From Enhydrobacter aerosaccus (GTDB lineage: Bacteria; Pseudomonadota; Alphaproteobacteria; Reyranellales; Reyranellaceae), in NCBI GenBank assembly GCA_903832005.1, contig CAIKZO010000093.1, positions 1 through 43,158 of the forward strand: 43,158 nt of DNA, given 5' to 3'. A model generated the notes under the pieces. That model was not told the DNA's origin and searched no databases. It saw nothing but the letters and a program-made list of their open reading frames with translations. Of this stretch, positions 40,741 through 43,158 are shown one piece after another. Made by a program: the position numbers and the translations under genes. Positions within the stretch are counted from its first letter, which is position 1. Each line of letters opens with the position of its first letter.

Positions 40741-41433
40741 ATGCTGGCCAATTTCCTGGTTCCGATTCTCGAGGACGGATGGCGTTTCATCGCCATCTTC
40801 GCAGGCCTCGCGTTCGTGGGCGCGCTGACCGGCCTTGCCTGGCTGTTCTGGCCGCTGATGCTGCTGCTTTTCTGGTCGATCTACTTCTTCCGCGATCCCC
40901 CTCGCGGCGTGCCGCAGGAGGAGGGGATCCTGATCGCGCCGGCTGATGGGCTGGTGCAGATGGTCGTCGAAGCGGTGCCGCCGGCGGAGCTTGGCCTCGG
41001 TGACCAGCCGCTGACGCGCGTCTCGATCTTCCTCAGCGTGTTCGACGTGCATATCAACCGGGCGCCCTGCGCCGGCACGGTCGAGGTCGTGGCCTATCGG
41101 CCCGGCAAGTTCCTCAATGCCGCCGCCGACAAGGCGAGCGACGAGAACGAGCGGAGCGCGATCGCACTCCGCCTGGCCGACGGCCGCCTGATCGGCTGCG
41201 TCCAGATCGCCGGCTGGGTGGCCCGCCGCATCGTCACCTATATCAAGCCCGGCCAGCACATCGTGGCGGGCGAGCGCTTTGGCCACATTCGCTTCGGCAG
41301 CCGCACGGACCTATATTTGCCGTCCGGCGCGCGTTTGCTGGTCGCTGCCGGTCAACGCATGATCGGCGGCGAGACCGTCATGGCCGAGCTCGATCCGAAG
41401 GTCGTGACGGCGCGTACTGCCATAGAGTTCTAG
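40741..41433 (+). CDS. psd: Phosphatidylserine decarboxylase proenzyme
   Basis: The 230-residue membrane-linked proenzyme makes phosphatidylethanolamine. It is the short form (PSD-A). Two hydrophobic segments fill residues 15-50. The self-processing triad is visible: Asp69 in APADG, His104 in FDVHINRAP, and the cleavage site Gly186-Ser187 in IRFGSRTD, where Ser becomes the pyruvoyl group. Length is usual for alphaproteobacteria. pssA follows at 22 bases with its own AGGAGG, so both steps of phosphatidylethanolamine synthesis are in one operon. Confidence 0.95.
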   Translation: MLANFLVPILEDGWRFIAIFAGLAFVGALTGLAWLFWPLMLLLFWSIYFFRDPPRGVPQEEGILIAPADGLVQMVVEAVPPAELGLGDQPLTRVSIFLSVFDVHINRAPCAGTVEVVAYRPGKFLNAAADKASDENERSAIALRLADGRLIGCVQIAGWVARRIVTYIKPGQHIVAGERFGHIRFGSRTDLYLPSGARLLVAAGQRMIGGETVMAELDPKVVTARTAIEF

Positions 41434-41455
41434 TAGCGAATTCCAGGAGGCCCTC

Positions 41456-42265
41456 ATGGATAGGGATTTCCGTAGTCGGCGTGGTTTGCGCGGCTTTTCC
41501 GTCAACCGCCTGATCCCCAATGTGATCACGCTGGCGGCCCTGTGCTCGGGCCTGACGGCGATTCGCTTCGGCCTGCAGGGGCAGTTCCGCCTGGCCGTGA
41601 TCGCCATCATCGTGGCTGCGATCTTCGATGCGCTCGACGGCCGCGTGGCCCGGCGGCTGGGCGTGACCAGTCAGTTCGGCGCCGAGCTCGATTCGCTCTC
41701 GGATTTCCTGTGCTTTGGCGTGGCCCCGGCCCTGGTGCTCTATCTCGCCTCGTTGAAGTATGGCGGGGCGCTCGGCTGGGTCGTGACCCTGATGTTCCCG
41801 ATCTGCTCGGCGCTCAGGCTGGCGCGCTTCAACACCGGCCTGCTCTCAGACACCCCGCCGCCCGCCTGGACGGGCTCTTATTTCACCGGCGTGCCCGCGC
41901 CGATGGGCGCCCTGCTGGCCCTGATCCCGCTCCTGATCAGCTTCGAGATCGACGATACGTGGCCCCGGCATCCCTTGCTCGTCGGCATCGTGCTGCTGAC
42001 TGTGGGCGGCCTGATGGTGAGCCGTCTGCCGACCTTCTCCTTCAAGAAGGGCCGGGTGCCGCGCCATCTGGTGCTGCCGTCCCTGCTGGGCGCCGCCCTC
42101 GTGATGGGAGTCCTGGCCAGCTCGCCATGGATCGGGCTGTCGCTGCTGGGGCTGGTCTATGTCTCCCTGATCCCCTTTAGCGTGCTCGCCTATCGCCGCC
42201 AGGCTGCTCGGGATGATAACCGTACGGCGGACGTGGTTTCGCTGCATTCAGTCGAGGAAAATTAA
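41456..42265 (+). CDS. pssA: CDP-diacylglycerol-serine O-phosphatidyltransferase
   Basis: The 269-residue membrane enzyme makes phosphatidylserine, the Psd substrate, from CDP-diacylglycerol and serine. The CDP-alcohol phosphotransferase motif is complete: D58-x2-D61-G-x2-A-R-x8-G75-x3-D79-x3-D83. About seven to eight transmembrane helices follow. It is the membrane-bound (type II) form. The stop codon lies inside an AT-rich perfect hairpin. A ribosome binding site AGGAGG is well placed upstream. Confidence 0.95.
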   Translation: MDRDFRSRRGLRGFSVNRLIPNVITLAALCSGLTAIRFGLQGQFRLAVIAIIVAAIFDALDGRVARRLGVTSQFGAELDSLSDFLCFGVAPALVLYLASLKYGGALGWVVTLMFPICSALRLARFNTGLLSDTPPPAWTGSYFTGVPAPMGALLALIPLLISFEIDDTWPRHPLLVGIVLLTVGGLMVSRLPTFSFKKGRVPRHLVLPSLLGAALVMGVLASSPWIGLSLLGLVYVSLIPFSVLAYRRQAARDDNRTADVVSLHSVEEN

Positions 42266-42282
42266 CTATAATCATATAGTTA
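42263..42282. other. AT-rich perfect hairpin over the pssA stop codon
   Basis: TAACTATA (starting at the pssA stop TAA) pairs with TATAGTTA around ATCA. It is wholly AT except two pairs, and the next bases GTGAATTTTCTTC are T-rich. It may mark the 3' end of the psd-pssA mRNA or be an operator for the flp pilin gene 137 bases on. Confidence 0.4.
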
Positions 42283-42315
42283 GTGAATTTTCTTCACATT
42301 TTAGACTAATTTTCA

Positions 42316-42345
42316 TTGACCCCAAGAATCTACATAAGGTACGAT
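42316..42345 (+). promoter_or_regulatory. Candidate promoter of the Flp pilin gene
   Basis: TTGACC (42316-42321) and TACGAT (42340-42345) are 18 bases apart, in an AT-rich gap of about 150 bases after pssA. This leaves a leader of about 70 bases before the pilin ATG. The -10 fit is moderate. Confidence 0.4.
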
Positions 42346-42419
42346 TCTTTCACTGAATCGATGGGTTGAGTGTCGGCGCCTGTCCAGCCAGGGCGCTGCA
42401 GTGTCTTGGGGAGATGTAA

Positions 42420-42584
42420 ATGTTGTCTATCTTTCGGCGCCTGGCGAAGGACCAACGCGGGGCCACGGCGATCGAGTACACCCTGATCGCTTCGCTGATC
42501 GCGGTTGCCGCCATCGCGTCGATGCGCTCCGTCGGCAACAAGGTGAGCAACGTGCTGAACAATGTTGCGGGCTCGATGACCTGA
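42420..42584 (+). CDS. Flp/Fap-type IVb pilin
   Basis: The 54-residue prepilin has a basic leader (about 1-13, ending DQRG), then ATAIEYTLIASLIAVAAIAS: prepilin peptidase cleaves after Gly and Glu at +5 with Tyr at +6 is the Flp hallmark. A short tail (VGNKVSNVLNNVAGSMT) completes the typical Flp size. GGGGAGA gives the ribosome binding site. It is the major subunit type of Tad pili, yet no assembly genes are near; tadE/tadG-like genes lie 17 kb upstream. Confidence 0.9.
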   Translation: MLSIFRRLAKDQRGATAIEYTLIASLIAVAAIASMRSVGNKVSNVLNNVAGSMT

Positions 42585-42614
42585 TCAGGCCCCCGCACAG
42601 GCGCTTCGAAATAC

Positions 42615-42650
42615 CGGGCGATCCAGCAATGGGTCGCCCGTTGCTTTTGA
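42615..42650 (+). terminator. Terminator-like hairpin after the Flp pilin gene
   Basis: CGGGCGATCC pairs with GGGTCGCCCG (one T-G wobble) around AGCAAT, followed by TTGCTTTTG. It lies 30 bases after the pilin stop, as expected for its terminator. The U-run is broken, so strength is moderate. Confidence 0.6.
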
Positions 42651-42911
42651 CCACTATTAGCAGTGTGTCACGCCTAATTTTCTCTTTATTTTGAACATAT
42701 TAGAGCCTTGACTTGATGTATTACTGAAAATATCCTCGCTAGTGTTCTTGTAGTCTGTCCTTTGTCCTATTTACTTCGTTTATTCGTTTCAAAGTTAGAT
42801 CTTAAGTAATTTGCGTAACTGCTTGGTAGGGGACGACCGGGCAGGATTTGAGGGGGCAGACACAAAGACCGGGCTTCGCTCGGCGGCCTTTCGTGCCACG
42901 CGCCACCCCTG

Positions 42912-42940
42912 GGGTTCCCCGCATGCGCGGGGATGAACCG
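42912..42940 (+). CRISPR. Solitary type I-E-like CRISPR repeat unit, no array
   Basis: The 29 bases have the type I-E repeat layout: GGGTT, arm CCCCGC, 4-base loop ATGC, arm GCGGGG and the end ATGAACCG. Length, stem (6 bp), loop (4) and the AACCG end match the family. No second copy occurs about 61 bases to either side, and no cas genes are in the window. It may be an array remnant or a chance repeat of similar form. Confidence 0.45.
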
Positions 42941-42979
42941 CCAGTATTTCTATAAGCCCGTAAGGTAAAAAAACAGAAA

Positions 42980-43031
42980 CGACCGACAGACCAGTCAGTT
43001 AGGCGGCTTCGCCTAGCGGTTCGTTCGGTCG
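42980..43031. other. Long two-tier inverted repeat upstream of the transposase
   Basis: An outer stem CGACCGA/TCGGTCG encloses an inner stem TAGGCG-gctt-CGCCTA (43000-43015). It ends 61 bases before the transposase start and could be part of a mobile-element end or a regulatory hairpin. Confidence 0.4.
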
Positions 43032-43092
43032 CCCCGTACAATTTCCAGACGGCCCGTGATGCCGTCGTCGAGAGTCGGGGCAGGGGGCGGTT

Positions 43093-43158
43093 ATGGATTG
43101 GGCGCGCATCCTGGCCTACGTGACGGGGACGGTGGACCAGGAGCTGCTGGCGCGGAAC
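43093..43158 (+). mobile_element. Start of a probable integrase-core transposase (cut by window edge)
   Basis: Twenty-two codons are present, reading MDWARILAYVTG then TVDQELLARN, and the frame stays open at the window end. From memory this N-terminus resembles that of integrase-core (rve-type DDE) transposases found in alphaproteobacteria, which continue with EYLAAENRIL-like sequence; the rest is outside the window, so the call is tentative. The GGGGGCGG before the ATG may be its ribosome binding site. Upstream hairpins could be element ends. Confidence 0.55.

Larger units (their letters stand above)
42585..43092. other. 508-base non-coding stretch with hairpins and a solitary CRISPR-like repeat
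   Basis: No convincing gene is seen here. From 42615 there is a terminator-like hairpin, then about 180 AT-rich bases (to about 42815), then GC-rich sequence with a 29-base type I-E-like repeat (42912-42940) and a long hairpin (42980-43031). Frames through it on the minus strand translate the repeat and look spurious. It separates the pilin from a probable transposase and may be the left end of a mobile element. Confidence 0.7.

Noticed and set aside
42850..43030. A CRISPR array
   Set aside because: Only one repeat copy is present; the expected next copies about 61 bases to each side are absent.
42802..43041. Minus-strand small frame containing GGSSPRMRGTPG
   Set aside because: This peptide comes from translating a type I-E-like CRISPR repeat; it is a common spurious gene call.
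1..43158. tRNA or rRNA genes
   Set aside because: I looked for GGTTCGAATCC-like T-arms with acceptor stems and for rRNA motifs and saw none; a covariance-model search could still find one.

Overview
This is a high-GC (about 65% by eye) bacterial chromosome segment. The gene content points to an alphaproteobacterium: a GapR-type DUF2312 protein, DUF1244, ClpS without a neighbouring clpA, a eukaryote-like NADP isocitrate dehydrogenase, orphan tripartite tricarboxylate (Bug) binding proteins and Tad/Flp pilin-like genes. A Reyranella- or Bradyrhizobium-like soil or water organism would fit, but the genus is inference. No rRNA or tRNA gene was seen. Coding density is very high.

Layout. 1-2.5 kb: a repeat element, a PNPOx-like flavoprotein and an AhpD-like protein, divergent from a LysR regulator. 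2.5-6.1 kb: a DUF1993 gene and a complete tripartite tricarboxylate transporter (tctC-tctB-tctA). 6.15-7.3 kb: a ParE-type toxin-antitoxin pair whose toxin is frameshifted, and a GST. 7.3-13.0 kb: a perfect palindrome, then a tight five-gene cluster (HutI-like amidohydrolase, HpaB-like monooxygenase, ABC ATPase and permease, cytosine-deaminase-like hydrolase). The HutI-like enzyme lacks a normally conserved active-site Asp, so this cluster is the best candidate for an undescribed catabolic pathway. 13.0-15.4 kb: clpS, an aspartate aminotransferase, a GlcG-like protein and rpmJ behind an attenuator-like hairpin. 15.4-20.2 kb: glcD, glcE (frameshifted) and glcF of glycolate oxidase. 20.2-23.4 kb: a TPR protein, an amidohydrolase and a PaaK-like CoA ligase. 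23.5-25.5 kb: TadE- and TadG-like genes.

25.6-32.4 kb is a seven-gene minus-strand operon: glycerate 2-kinase, GFA protein, OtnK (DUF1537 kinase), OtnC (aldolase), OtnI/Hyi (isomerase), LtnD/GlxR (dehydrogenase) and pyruvate kinase. It can take four-carbon acid sugars to dihydroxyacetone phosphate and glycerate towards pyruvate, and the nearby glycolate oxidase makes a link to C2 metabolism plausible. 32.4-36.2 kb: an N-formylglutamate amidohydrolase-like gene, DUF1244, gapR, a GST, an orphan Bug protein behind a hairpin that covers its ribosome binding site, and two small unknown proteins. 36.2-39.6 kb: an alpha/beta hydrolase, DUF429, icd and a LOG-family gene. 39.7-42.3 kb: a LysM protein (frameshifted near its start), psd and pssA. 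42.4 kb: a Flp pilin. The last 0.5 kb is non-coding, with one CRISPR type I-E-like repeat unit and a hairpin, then the first 22 codons of a probable transposase/integrase.

Three genes (parE-like toxin, glcE, LysM protein) each appear broken by one single-base shift. Either these are real lesions or the assembly carries indel errors; read data would decide.
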